From positions 1 through 14,401 of the forward strand of contig JASLBU010000247.1 of NCBI GenBank assembly GCA_030146365.1: DNA of 14,401 bases, read 5' to 3'. The notes under the pieces are model-generated. The model had not been told where the DNA came from and made no database searches. It saw only the letters and a program-made list of their open reading frames with translations. The first letter of the stretch is position 1. Every line of letters begins with the position of its first letter. The stretch is from Candidatus Limnocylindria bacterium (lineage in GTDB: Bacteria; Chloroflexota; Limnocylindria; QHBO01). Positions 1 through 8,300 of the stretch are shown here, piece after piece. Position numbers and translations under genes: made by a program.

Positions 1-457
1 CAACAAGCCCGTCTACCTCACCGCCCAGGGGCTCGAGAAGCTCAAGGCGGAGCTCAACGAGCTCATCACGGTGGAGCGGCCGCGGGTCGCCGCGCGCATC
101 CACGAGGCCAAGCTGGACGGTGATCTCTCCGAGAACGCCGAGTACGAGGATGCCAAGCAGGAGCAGTCGTTCCTCGAGGGCCGGATCGCCACGCTCGAGC
201 TCCAGCTGCGCAACGCGGCCGTGATCGAGAAGACCAAGGGCGACGCGGTGGGCATCGGCTCGAAGGTGGTCATCAAGGGCGGCGACGGCGAGGAGACGTT
301 CACGATCGTCGGGTCAGCCGAGGCAGCCCCGCGAGAGGGCCGCATCAGCAACGAGTCGCCCGTGGGCGCGGCCCTGATGGGGCGCAAGAAGGGCGACCGC
401 ATCACCGTGCTCGCGCCGTCCGGCCCGATCGAGTACACGCTCGTCCGGGTCGGCTAG
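1..457 (+). CDS. greA: Transcription elongation factor GreA (5' end cut off by window edge)
   Basis: GreA binds the secondary channel of RNA polymerase and stimulates cleavage of backtracked RNA. The reading frame is open from base 2, so 151 residues are visible of a usual ~157 and only the first few are missing. The N-terminal coiled coil carries the family signature DGDLSENAEYEDAKQEQ, which holds the acidic tip residues (Asp and Glu of D-L-S-E-N) that reach the polymerase active site. The C-terminal FKBP-like domain follows, with VGIGSKVVIK and ESPVGAALMGRKKGD near the end, and the protein ends in a TAG at 455-457. The GTG at 71 is internal, because the conserved N-terminal helix (VYLTAQGLEKLKAELNEL) is encoded before it. 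The lysine-tRNA ligase gene begins 11 bases later, so the two are probably co-transcribed. Confidence 0.97.
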   Translation, partial: NKPVYLTAQGLEKLKAELNELITVERPRVAARIHEAKLDGDLSENAEYEDAKQEQSFLEGRIATLELQLRNAAVIEKTKGDAVGIGSKVVIKGGDGEETFTIVGSAEAAPREGRISNESPVGAALMGRKKGDRITVLAPSGPIEYTLVRVG

Positions 458-460
458 GAG
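456..460 (+). promoter_or_regulatory. Ribosome binding site that fixes the TTG start of lysS
   Basis: AGGAG overlaps the greA stop codon and lies 8 bases before the TTG at 469. No ATG or GTG in this frame gives a protein starting with the class I LysRS N-terminus, so this site supports the unusual TTG start and suggests translational coupling to greA. Confidence 0.7.
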
Positions 461-468
461 CCACCCGC

Positions 469-2064
469 TTGTTCTGGGCTGACGAGATCGCGGCGTCGGC
501 CACCGGCCGGCAGGTCATCAACGACTCCAAGACGCCGTCGGGGACCGTGCACGTCGGCAGCCTCCGTGGACCGGTGATCGTCGACACGATCGCGCGTGCC
601 CTCCGACACGCCGGCCGAGACGTGGAGCTGCGCTATGGCGTGGACGATCTGGACCCCATGGATGCCCAGGCCCTGCTGACGCCCGACGCGGTCGAGCGTT
701 CGATGGGCGTGCCGCTGGCCCACGTCCCGGACCCGGCGGGGGACTGTCACCCCTCGTATGCCCGGCACTTCGCCGGCGTCTTCATCGACACCTTCGACGG
801 CCTCGGCATTCGACCCGACACCTACTACTGGATGAGCGAGATCTACGGTTCCGGGGCCATGGATCCCTACATCCGGCGCGCACTGGAGGCCGCGACCACC
901 ATCCGGGACATCTATCGGCGCGTAGCCAAGGTCAACCATCCTGACGATTGGCACCCGTTGTTCGTGATCTGCGAGCGCTGCGGACGGATCGGCACCACGA
1001 TCGTCACGGGGTGGGACGCGGGTGCCGGCCTCGTGCGCTACGAATGCCGGACGGATCTGGTGACCTGGGCCACCGGGTGCGGCAACGCGGGCGAGGCGTC
1101 GCCATTCGGCGGCCGTGCCAAGCTGCCCTACAACGTGGACTGGGCGGCGAAGTGGGACCTCTTCGGCGTGACGATCGAGCCCGCCGGCAAGGATCTGTCC
1201 ACGAGGGGCGGCTCCCGCGACCGGTCGGACGCGATCGCCCGCGAGGTGTTCGGCAACGAGCCGCCGATGAACGTGCCGTACGAGTTCCTCAACATCGGCG
1301 GACGGAAGATGTCCACCTCGAAGGGCGTCGGCGCTTCCGCCGCCCAGATCGCGGACGTCATCCCGCCGGAGCAGCTGCGCCTCCTCTTCCTGCGCCCGAA
1401 GCCGAACACCGCCATCGAGTTCGACCCAGGCGGCACGGATGCCATCCCGAGGCTGTTCGATGAGTCGGACCGTCTCGCGGCGGCAACGGCGGGTCGGGAC
1501 GTCCGTGGGGAGCTGCCTCCCGACCACGACCGGCTCTTCTCATTCAGCCTGGTCGAGCCCGATGCGGACGTGGCGGCGGAGGCCGCCGCCTACCGTCCCG
1601 CGTTCAGTCATCTCGCCCTGCTGGAGCAGATCCCCGGCGTCGACGTCGTCGAGAGGGTGACGGCCGAGAAGGCCTCGGCCCTCTCGGCACGGGAGACGGT
1701 CCTGCTGGACGAGCGTCGGGCGGCGGCCCGCGCGTGGCTCGCCTCGTATGCGCCTGATGCGGCCCGCATCGCGGTGCGCGAGAACCTTCCTCCGGAGGCA
1801 GACGCCCTTTCCGGGGAGCAGCGGGACTATCTCGCCGCGCTCGCCGATGCCCCGGCGCCCGACTCCGGGGAGGCGTGGCAGGCGTTGATCTTCGCGACGG
1901 CCAAGCAGCTTGGCCTGCCGGCCGGTGACGCCTTCCGCGCGCTGTACCTCGCGTTCCTCGGCCGACCGAACGGCCCTCGTGCCGGGTGGCTGCTCGCGTC
2001 GCTGGACGCTGGCCTCGTCGAGGAGCGGCTTCGCGCCGCCGCGGCCGAGGGCCACCCGGCGTGA
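469..2064 (+). CDS. lysS: Lysine--tRNA ligase, class I (archaeal type)
   Basis: Charges tRNA-Lys with lysine in the cytoplasm. The 531-residue protein is the class I (Rossmann-fold) form, not the class II form common in bacteria. It opens with FWADEIAAS, as class I LysRS does. The HIGH-type motif reads HVGS (residues 28-31, in PSGTVHVGSLRG) and the KMSKS loop reads KMSTSKG (280-286). Between them are a CERC pair and two later cysteines (YECRTD, TGCGN), which fit the zinc-binding insert of this family. The C-terminal part is helical and divergent, as expected for the anticodon-binding region. The start is TTG at 469, supported by an AGGAG 8 bases upstream. It lies directly behind greA and its stop overlaps the serS start by 4 bases. 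The symbol lysK is also used for the class I form. Confidence 0.95.
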   Translation: MFWADEIAASATGRQVINDSKTPSGTVHVGSLRGPVIVDTIARALRHAGRDVELRYGVDDLDPMDAQALLTPDAVERSMGVPLAHVPDPAGDCHPSYARHFAGVFIDTFDGLGIRPDTYYWMSEIYGSGAMDPYIRRALEAATTIRDIYRRVAKVNHPDDWHPLFVICERCGRIGTTIVTGWDAGAGLVRYECRTDLVTWATGCGNAGEASPFGGRAKLPYNVDWAAKWDLFGVTIEPAGKDLSTRGGSRDRSDAIAREVFGNEPPMNVPYEFLNIGGRKMSTSKGVGASAAQIADVIPPEQLRLLFLRPKPNTAIEFDPGGTDAIPRLFDESDRLAAATAGRDVRGELPPDHDRLFSFSLVEPDADVAAEAAAYRPAFSHLALLEQIPGVDVVERVTAEKASALSARETVLLDERRAAARAWLASYAPDAARIAVRENLPPEADALSGEQRDYLAALADAPAPDSGEAWQALIFATAKQLGLPAGDAFRALYLAFLGRPNGPRAGWLLASLDAGLVEERLRAAAAEGHPA

Positions 2065-3359
2065 GCGTCGGGCTGCAGCGGCTGCGTGACGAGCCGGACG
2101 CACTTCGTCGCGGCGCCGTCGACAAGGGCGAGGACCCGGCCGTCGTCGATCGCGCGCTGGAGCTGGACGAGCGGCGACGAACGCTGACCGCTGAGGGCGA
2201 TGCGCTCAAGGCGGAGCGCAACGCCTCGTCGAAGCGCATCGGGGAGGCGATTCGCGCCGGCGCGGATGCGGCTGGGCCGGACGTCGCCGCGCTCCGGGCG
2301 GAATCCACCACTGCCGGCGAACGGATCGCCGCCATCGACGGCCAGCTGGCTGCCGTGCAGGCCGAGCTCGATGACGCGATGCTGCGCATCCCGAATCCCG
2401 CCGACCCCGACGTGCCGGTCGGCGGCGAGGACGCCAACCAGACGGTCCGCACCTGGGGAGAACCGCTGGCGCGGGACGGGCGACGGCCGCACTGGGAGGT
2501 GGGTGACGACCTGGGGATGTTCGACCTCGCGCGCGGTGCGAAGGTGACCGGGTCCGGCTTCCCCGTCTACCGCGGCGACGGGTCCGGGCTGCAGCGAGCG
2601 CTCATCAGCTGGTTCCTGGACGTGCACACCCGGGAGCACCGCATGACGGAGGTGTGGCCGCCGGCGCTGGTCAACGCGGTCTCGGCCACGGGCACCGGCC
2701 AGATCCCCGACAAGGAGGACCAGATGTACGTCGTCACCCGGGACGACCTCTACCTGGTCCCGACGGCCGAGGTGCCGGTGACCAATCTTCACCGCGACGA
2801 GATCATCGAGGCCGACGCCCTGCCGATACGATACGCGGCCTACTCCCCCTCGTTTCGCCGGGAGGCCGGCGCAGCCGGCCGCGACACGCGCGGCATCCTT
2901 CGGGTTCACCAGTTCGACAAGGTCGAGATGGTCAGCTTCGTGAAGCCCGAGGACTCCGAGGCGGAGCTCGAGTGGCTTACCGCGCGGGCCGAGGTCCTTC
3001 TCCAGCGCCTCGGCCTCGCGTACCGGGTCCTGCTCATGAGCACCCGCGAGATGGGCTTCGTTCAGGCGCGCAAGTACGACCTCGAGGTGTGGTCGCCCGG
3101 CGTCGAGCGCTGGCTCGAGGTGAGCAGCGTCAGCAACTTCCGCGACTACCAGGCGCGACGGATGGCGATACGGCATCGGAGCGGCCCGGGCGCCAGGCCG
3201 GAGCTGGTGCACACTCTGAACGGCTCGGGGCTCGCGCTTCCCCGGACCATGGCCGCCCTCATCGAGACGCATCAGCAGCAGGATGGCTCGATCGTGGTGC
3301 CGGAGCCGCTGCGGCCCTATCTCGGCGGACGCGACCGGCTCGGTACTGCCGCTCCCTGA
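2061..3359 (+). CDS. serS: Serine--tRNA ligase
   Basis: Class II synthetase that charges tRNA-Ser, and tRNA-Sec where present. The start is the GTG at 2061, which overlaps the lysS stop (GTGA) and gives VSVGLQRLRDEPDALRRG, matching the usual SerRS N-terminus. An open frame extends upstream to 1986 but runs inside lysS. The product is 432 residues, normal for the family. Residues ~25-105 form the long antiparallel coiled-coil arm that grips the tRNA (ALELDERRRTLTAEGDALKA region). Motif 2 begins at FRREAG (265-270) and continues RDTRGILRVHQFDKVEM. Motif 3 is LNGSGLALPRTMAALIE, followed by the typical QQQDGSIVVPEPLRPYLGG ending. A GAGGG 9 bases before the GTG can act as ribosome binding site. 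Third gene of the greA-lysS-serS run. Confidence 0.97.
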   Translation: MSVGLQRLRDEPDALRRGAVDKGEDPAVVDRALELDERRRTLTAEGDALKAERNASSKRIGEAIRAGADAAGPDVAALRAESTTAGERIAAIDGQLAAVQAELDDAMLRIPNPADPDVPVGGEDANQTVRTWGEPLARDGRRPHWEVGDDLGMFDLARGAKVTGSGFPVYRGDGSGLQRALISWFLDVHTREHRMTEVWPPALVNAVSATGTGQIPDKEDQMYVVTRDDLYLVPTAEVPVTNLHRDEIIEADALPIRYAAYSPSFRREAGAAGRDTRGILRVHQFDKVEMVSFVKPEDSEAELEWLTARAEVLLQRLGLAYRVLLMSTREMGFVQARKYDLEVWSPGVERWLEVSSVSNFRDYQARRMAIRHRSGPGARPELVHTLNGSGLALPRTMAALIETHQQQDGSIVVPEPLRPYLGGRDRLGTAAP

Positions 3360-3400
3360 CCGGGCCGGCGGCGTGATGATCCGGCCACCCGGGGCGTGCG

Positions 3401-3406
3401 TATGCT
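3401..3406 (+). promoter_or_regulatory. Putative -10 box of the DUF2177 gene, leaderless type
   Basis: TATGCT ends 6 bases before the ATG at 3413, so transcription would start at or next to the start codon. No clear -35 element is seen; GATGAT at 3375-3380 is too far away. The same arrangement occurs before corA. This is a prediction from sequence only. Confidence 0.45.
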
Positions 3407-3412
3407 GGGACG

Positions 3413-3814
3413 ATGTCAATTCCCGCGATCCTCGCGACGCTCGGCGTCATGGCGGTCTTCGACGCCGTCTGGCTCACCCTGGTGGCACGCAACTTCTATC
3501 GGTCCAACCTCGGCCACCTGATCGGGGACTCCACGAACTGGCCTCCGGCCGTCGCGTTCTACCTGATCTACGCCGTCGGAGCGTGGTTCTTCGCGACGCA
3601 GCCGGGCGTCGACGATGGATCGGTGCTGACCGCCACGCTGCGCGGGGCGGCCTTCGGGTTCGTGGCGTACGCGACGTACGACCTCACGAACCACGCCACC
3701 CTCCGCAGCTGGCCCACGCTCGTCACCATCGTCGACATGGCGTGGGGAACGTTCCTCACCGCGGCGGTCGCGGGCATCGCGACCTGGATCACCGTCACCT
3801 TCTTCGCCGGCTAG
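3413..3814 (+). CDS. DUF2177 family integral membrane protein
   Basis: A 133-residue, four-helix membrane protein of unknown function. I recognise the DUF2177 pattern: an N-terminal helix ending in FDAVWLTLVARNFYRS, a second helix with FYLIYAVGAWFF, the signature YDLTN at 89-93 followed by HATLRSWP, and a last helix entered through IVDMAWGTFLT. Helices lie at about residues 5-24, 44-62, 72-90 and 105-130. The ATG at 3413 gives a full-length protein. There is little ribosome binding site (GGGA very close to the ATG), but a TATGCT box sits 6 bases upstream, consistent with a leaderless message. It is separated from serS by 53 bases and ends convergently with the minus-strand membrane gene, so it is probably its own transcription unit. 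Family assignment is from memory of the motifs. Confidence 0.85.
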   Translation: MSIPAILATLGVMAVFDAVWLTLVARNFYRSNLGHLIGDSTNWPPAVAFYLIYAVGAWFFATQPGVDDGSVLTATLRGAAFGFVAYATYDLTNHATLRSWPTLVTIVDMAWGTFLTAAVAGIATWITVTFFAG

Positions 3815-3833
3815 GTCCGCGCGCCGCCCGGCC

Positions 3834-3855
3834 GGGCGCCGGCGTTGCGGCGCCC
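3834..3855. terminator. GC-rich hairpin between convergent genes, possible two-way terminator
   Basis: An 8-bp perfect inverted repeat (3834-3841 with 3848-3855, loop GCGTTG) lies between the DUF2177 stop and the 3' end of the minus-strand gene at 3864. A 12-base palindrome at 3826-3837 overlaps it. Neither side has a T-tract, so termination is inferred from position and symmetry alone. Confidence 0.45.
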
Positions 3856-3863
3856 ACCAGCCG

Positions 3864-4301
3864 TCAGTCGGCGACGAGCGCCGTGGCGAGGATGAGGAGC
3901 GAGCCGGCTCCCACGAGCATCAGCCCGGGCCCAAGCTGCGCCACCAGGAGTGGGTCGGCGCTGAGCTGGCGGTAGACGGTGACCAAACCGACCACCAGGT
4001 ATCCGCTGAATGCGGTCAGCGCGATGCCGGCGACCACGAGCATACGACGCGGCCACCTGCCACCGCGCCGGACGGTGATCCCGCCGAGAACGGTCGCCGT
4101 GACCGCGCCGGCGAAAAGCAGCGTCCCGTTGACGGTTCCGAGGGCGTTGACCGGCTGAAGTCCGGCGAAGAGGCTGAACCACGGGAGCACGACCCCCGCA
4201 GCGAGCAGGGCCGCCCCGGCGATCGCCATGGTGCCGGCGATGGTGCGAGCAGCCGGCCGTCGGCGATGGGTGATGGGTGACCGTTGAATGGCGTCAATCA
4301 C
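3864..4301 (-). CDS. Four-helix membrane protein of unknown function
   Basis: I do not recognise a named family. The 145-residue protein has a short basic N-terminus (HRRRPAART) and four hydrophobic stretches at about 21-48, 54-76, 86-108 and 118-143. The first ends in VVLPWFSLFAGL, a pattern seen in many small actinobacterial-type membrane proteins. A basic loop (VRRGGRWPRR) between helices 2 and 3 would face the cytoplasm by the positive-inside rule. The start is GTG at 4301 (codon 2 Ile), chosen because GGAGGGA at 4312-4306 lies just upstream. It follows the secreted-protein gene on the same strand, 61 bases downstream, with a strong hairpin between them, so the two probably form a unit. 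No catalytic motif is visible. Confidence 0.75.
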   Translation of the reverse strand: MIDAIQRSPITHRRRPAARTIAGTMAIAGAALLAAGVVLPWFSLFAGLQPVNALGTVNGTLLFAGAVTATVLGGITVRRGGRWPRRMLVVAGIALTAFSGYLVVGLVTVYRQLSADPLLVAQLGPGLMLVGAGSLLILATALVAD

Positions 4302-4305
4302 GATG

Positions 4306-4312
4306 TCCCTCC
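4306..4312 (-). promoter_or_regulatory. Ribosome binding site of the four-helix membrane gene
   Basis: On the minus strand GGAGGGA lies 4 bases before GTG 4301 (6 bases if only GGAGG is counted). It is part of a 10-base palindrome, CCTCCGGAGG (4308-4317), so it could be partly hidden by local pairing. Confidence 0.6.
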
Positions 4313-4322
4313 GGAGGTATGG

Positions 4323-4352
4323 GCGGGGAGCTCGACAGACCGAGCTCCCCGC
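4323..4352 (-). terminator. Perfect 12-bp hairpin between the two minus-strand genes
   Basis: Positions 4323-4334 and 4341-4352 are perfect reverse complements around the 6-base loop ACAGAC. On the minus strand the hairpin starts 10 bases after the stop of the secreted-protein gene and ends about 10 bases before the ribosome binding site of the next gene. There is no T-tract after it. It may be a terminator, an attenuator or an mRNA-stabilising element that sets unequal expression of the two genes. The structure is certain and the role is inferred. Confidence 0.55.
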
Positions 4353-4362
4353 GAGACGTGAG

Positions 4363-4992
4363 CTAGTCGATCACGTCGAAGAACAGGTAGAGGTTCGACG
4401 GGATGTCACCGGTGATCCCGACGCCAGCGGCCTGGAGCTCGCGAACGGTCGCGAGATCCTTGCCTTCGGCGATCCGGGCCCACACGGCCGGATCGGTCAC
4501 GCCGACGACCTCGATCTCCCACCAGCCACCCTGGTCGACGTCGACGATGTGGCTATGCGGCGGCAAAGCCACGTTCTCTGCACCGGTTCCGAAGATCGGC
4601 GACAGGTCGAGCGTGCTCGGGTGGTTGATGCAGTTGCCAGCGGTCGGGCACTGCAGGTCCGCCGGGAGCGGGGAGAAGAGCGGCGTCATCACGTACAGGA
4701 CGGGAATGTTCCCGCCGCGGGGAGCCGTCACCGGCTCAACGCCGACGATGCAGTTCGAGTCGGCGCCGCTGACCGGGGGCTCCTTGCAGAAGAAGTCCTT
4801 GTTGTAGAAGAAGTCCACGTCACGGCCGTCGTACCAGCCGCCGGTGAAGCCCTTGTCGTCGCCCGCGGACGACTGGTGGCCGGCCTGGACCGGCGAGGCG
4901 AAGACGGACGACAGCGACAGCAACGTTGCGGCAACGATTGCCAGCAGCGCGCCGATGCTCATCGAGCGTCGGGAGAAGGAGATGGTGTTCAC
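4363..4992 (-). CDS. Secreted four-cysteine protein of unknown function
   Basis: A 209-residue protein with a clear signal peptide: basic SRR at 7-9, hydrophobic core ~12-31, and signal peptidase I sites possible at VFA-S (32/33) or VQA-G (37/38). The mature part has four cysteines (C69, C81, C115, C121), enough for two disulfides. It also has three histidines (H124, H146, H148; the last two in PPHSHIVDV) and the aromatic runs GGWYDGRDVDFFYNKDFFC and GGWWEIEVVGV. The C-terminus is FFDVID. The composition is that of a folded extracytoplasmic domain. I cannot assign it to a named family. The start is GTG at 4992, supported by GGAGG 9 bases upstream. It is the first gene of a minus-strand pair and is divergent from the cyclic-di-GMP gene. 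SRRSMS is only a weak match to a twin-arginine signal, so Sec export is more likely. Confidence 0.85.
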   Translation of the reverse strand: MNTISFSRRSMSIGALLAIVAATLLSLSSVFASPVQAGHQSSAGDDKGFTGGWYDGRDVDFFYNKDFFCKEPPVSGADSNCIVGVEPVTAPRGGNIPVLYVMTPLFSPLPADLQCPTAGNCINHPSTLDLSPIFGTGAENVALPPHSHIVDVDQGGWWEIEVVGVTDPAVWARIAEGKDLATVRELQAAGVGITGDIPSNLYLFFDVID

Positions 4993-5001
4993 TCGGAATT
5001 G

Positions 5002-5006
5002 CCTCC
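5002..5006 (-). promoter_or_regulatory. Ribosome binding site of the secreted-protein gene
   Basis: On the minus strand GGAGG lies 9 bases before the GTG at 4992 and so supports that start. A 6-bp hairpin (5017-5038) sits about 10 bases upstream of it in the presumed leader. Confidence 0.65.
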
Positions 5007-5265
5007 AGTGAGATGCGTGCCGGGAACGCGGACGGCACGACCTCGGGCAGTGGCGCGGCGGTCGGGACGGGCGGGGACCGGCTAGATGCGGCTGGTACGA
5101 AAGTCCTCGGAGCCCGTATCACGGCGCGGCCAGAGCAGGCGGGTCCCCGACGCGACGATGGCATGGCGCCGATGGATGCGACATGCCGTCGCGCAGCTTT
5201 GCTGCGACGCGCCGGAGAGACGCCGGTAGCCCATATGAGCCATGGGAGAACCGAATGCCCGGCGG

Positions 5266-5271
5266 TAGGCT
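5266..5271 (+). promoter_or_regulatory. Putative -10 box of the cyclic-di-GMP gene
   Basis: TAGGCT matches the TAnnCT form seen before the DUF2177 gene, corA and hemA. It would start transcription near 5278, giving a leader of about 27 bases before ATG 5305. GGAGG at 5273-5277 is too far from that ATG to serve as a normal ribosome binding site. No good -35 element is visible. Confidence 0.35.
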
Positions 5272-5304
5272 CGGAGGCACCTCTTCGTAGCAGTCCCGTA
5301 CCGA

Positions 5305-8300
5305 ATGGGGGTCGCCGTTCACATCTCCGCGCCCACGCCGCCGCGCGCCTTCCGCACCCTGGCGGCGCCTCTCCGGCGCGGCGTGGCGGTCGGCCTGGCG
5401 GTCCTGGGAGTCCTCGTCCTTCTCTCGGCCCTGGACGCCGCGCCCGGGACGGTGTTCTGGACCCGTGCGCAGCTCACCTTCGCCGCCGGGCTGGCGACGG
5501 TCGGAGCCGCGATCTCGGTCCGGGGAACGACCGGCCGGACGCGGAACGTGCGGCTCTGGCTGTCGGCGGCCATCGGCCTCTGGCTGGCGAGTGAGCTGAT
5601 CCGTGACGTGGAGAGGGCGCTCGGCGCCAGCAACCACGTCGGACTGAGCGACCTCCCGTTCATCGGCGTCCTCGTGTGTGCCGGTGCCGCGTACGTCTCC
5701 GCACTGCGGGGCAAGGTTCGCCCGCGAGAAGAAGCGGCCGTGTATCTGGACGCGGCCGTCCTCTTCCTGGCCTGCGCCAGCCTGATGCTCACGCTGTTCG
5801 GCAGTATTGGCGCGGGCACCCTGGCGGGCGCCGTCGACCTGCTGTACGCCATCTTCTTCATCGCGACGATGGGCGCGACGCTGCTGCTCGATCTTGCCGT
5901 GCGTGCCGAGCGGAAGCTCCACGGCGCCTTCCTGCTCCTGGTCGGGTTGGTGCTGCTCGGGATGGGCTTCCTGTGGCGGCTCGTGGCACCCGGCGCCGAG
6001 CTCCACGAAGTGGGACCGCCCTCGTACTTCGTGACGCTCGGCGTGGTCGTGGTGATGCTCGGGACGATGACGTGGACCGACGCCGTGGACCGCCACCCGG
6101 GCTACGTTCGCTTCGCCGACCAGCTGCGACGGCTGCTTCCCGTGGGAGCCGTCGGGCTCGCCTCGATGCTGATGCTCGTCCACATCGTCCGGGATCCGGT
6201 CGGGTGGATCGGCCTCATGACCGGCATCGCGACCGCACTCGTTCTTCCGCTCGTCACCGTTCGGCAGACGGTCCTGCTCGCAGATCGGGAGCGTGCGTTC
6301 AGGAGGCAACGCCAGCTCGCCGCCGATCTATCGGCTGCCGAGCGGCGGTATCGGGCGCTGGTGGAGACCCAGCCCGGGGTGGTGTACCTCGCCGAGCCCG
6401 GCGCCACCGGCCGCTGGCACTACGTGAGCCCTCAGATCGAGCACATGCTCGGGTTCCGCGCGGACGCGTGGCTGGCCGATCCCACGCTGTGGTCCCGCCA
6501 GCTGCATCCCGACGACCGGCGTGCGGTGCTGGCCGCGGAGGACGCCGTTCGGCTCGCAGCCGCGGGCGGCACCAGCCGATCCGAATACCGCCTGCGTGCG
6601 GCGGATGGCCGGGACGTCTGGGTGCTGCAGGAAGAGGCGGCGACGCGGCACGGCCCCGACGGACTCCCGTCGATGATGCAGGGCGTCCTCCTGGACATCA
6701 CCGAGCGCAAGGAAGGCGAGGACGCCCTCCGCGCCAGCGAAGAGCAGACGCGGACCATCATCGAGACCGCCAGTCACGCCTTCGTCGGCATGGACGTCGA
6801 GGGCCGCGTCATCGACTGGAACCAGCGGGCGGCCGACACCTTCGGCTGGGACGCATCCGAGGCCATGGGCCGCGAGCTCGCCGGGTTGATCATCCCCGAG
6901 GCGCAGCGAGAACGGCACCGCGCGGGCCTCCGGCACTACCTCGACACCGGCCAGGGTCCCCTGCTGTCGAAGCGGGTGGAGGTCGCCGCCCTGCACCGTG
7001 ACGGCCGCGAGTTCCCGGTCGAGCTGACGATCTGGCCCGTCACCCTGCGTGGCGTCGTCCGCTTCAACGCGATCGTTGACGACATCACGGTGCGAAAGCA
7101 GCTGGAGGACCAGCTGCGCCACCAGGCGCTGCACGATTCGCTCACCGGGCTGCCGAACCGCGTCCTCTTCAGCGACCGGGTCCAGCATGCGGCCGAGCGA
7201 GGCCCCATCGCGGTCCTGTTCCTGGACCTCGACGACTTCAAGACGATCAACGACAGCCTCGGCCATGCCGTTGGCGACGAGCTGCTGGCGGCGGTCGCGG
7301 GACGTCTGACCGGCGTCATGCGCGCCGAGGACACGGCCGCGCGGCTCGGCGGCGACGAGTTCGCCGTGCTGCTCGAGCAGGCGACCGCGGAACATCCGGC
7401 CGAGGTCGCGACCCGGATCCTGCGGGCGATCGCCCAGCCGTTCGAGCTCACCGGCAAGCTGGTCTCCACGACCGCCAGCATGGGCCTGGTGCTGAGCGAC
7501 GCGGACGGCGGCTCCACCGACCATCTCCTGCGGGACGCGGACCTCGCGATGTACCTGGCGAAGGCACGAGGCAAGAACCGCTTCGAGCTGTACGTTCCCG
7601 GCATGCACGAGCGCGCCCTCCGCAGGCACGACCTGAAGGCGGCGCTGGAGCGTGCCATCGCGGCGGAGCAGCTGGAGGTCCACTACCAGCCCATCGTGTC
7701 GCTGGAGGACGGAACCGTGACCGGCCTCGAGGCGCTGCTGCGCTGGCGGGGAGCCGACGGCCAGCACGTCCCGCTGGACGAGGTGATCCCGCTCGCCGAG
7801 GAGACCGGGCTGATCATCCCCATCGGGCGCTTCGTCCTCGAGCGCGCGATGCAGGACATGCGGGTCTGGCAGGATGCTGTGGGACCCGGCAGGCCACTTG
7901 ACCTGGCCGTGAACGTCTCGGTGGTCCAGCTCGAGCACGGCACCGTCGTCGCTGACGTGGAGCGCGCGCTCGAGCAGAGCGGCATGGCGCCCGCCGGGCT
8001 GGTGCTCGAGATCACGGAAGGATCGCTCACCAACGACAGCCTGGACACCGTCCGCAGCCTGCGCGATCTGCGGGCGCGTGGAATTCGCCTCGCGCTCGAC
8101 GATTTCGGCACCGGCTACTCGTCGCTCGAGCGCCTGCGCCGCTTCCCGGTGGATATCGTGAAGATCGACCGCAGCTTCGTGACGGCCATCACGCACGACC
8201 GCGAGGGCGTGCTCGTCCAATCGATCATCGATCTCGGCCGGAGCCTCGGGATGGAGGTCGTGGCCGAAGGTGTCGAGACGCCGGCCCACGTGCGAGCCCT

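Larger units (their letters stand above)
4993..5304. other. Divergent intergenic region with several inverted repeats
   Basis: About 310 bases without a credible gene, between the secreted-protein gene (minus) and the cyclic-di-GMP gene (plus). It holds the minus-strand ribosome binding site GGAGG (5002-5006) and a 6-bp inverted repeat (5017-5022 with 5033-5038, 10-base loop). An 11-bp bulged stem follows (5152-5156 plus 5160-5165 pairing with 5182-5187 plus 5188-5192). Next come the hairpin CGCAGC-TTT-GCTGCG at 5192-5206 and a 5-bp repeat (5230-5234 with 5242-5246). A possible -10 box for the plus gene is at 5266-5271. I could not match the region to a known riboswitch and saw no clear minus-strand promoter. 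The short open frames here have no gene-like features. Confidence 0.6.

Noticed and set aside
1827..3419. A 530-codon minus-strand frame across lysS and serS
   Set aside because: Same kind of GC shadow, antisense to two synthetase genes with complete motifs and without a recognisable product.
5152..5304. A cyclic-di-GMP riboswitch before the GGDEF-EAL gene
   Set aside because: I looked for the GEMM-I core (GGACGCAAAGCC type) on both strands and did not find it. Only generic stems are visible, so no riboswitch is called.
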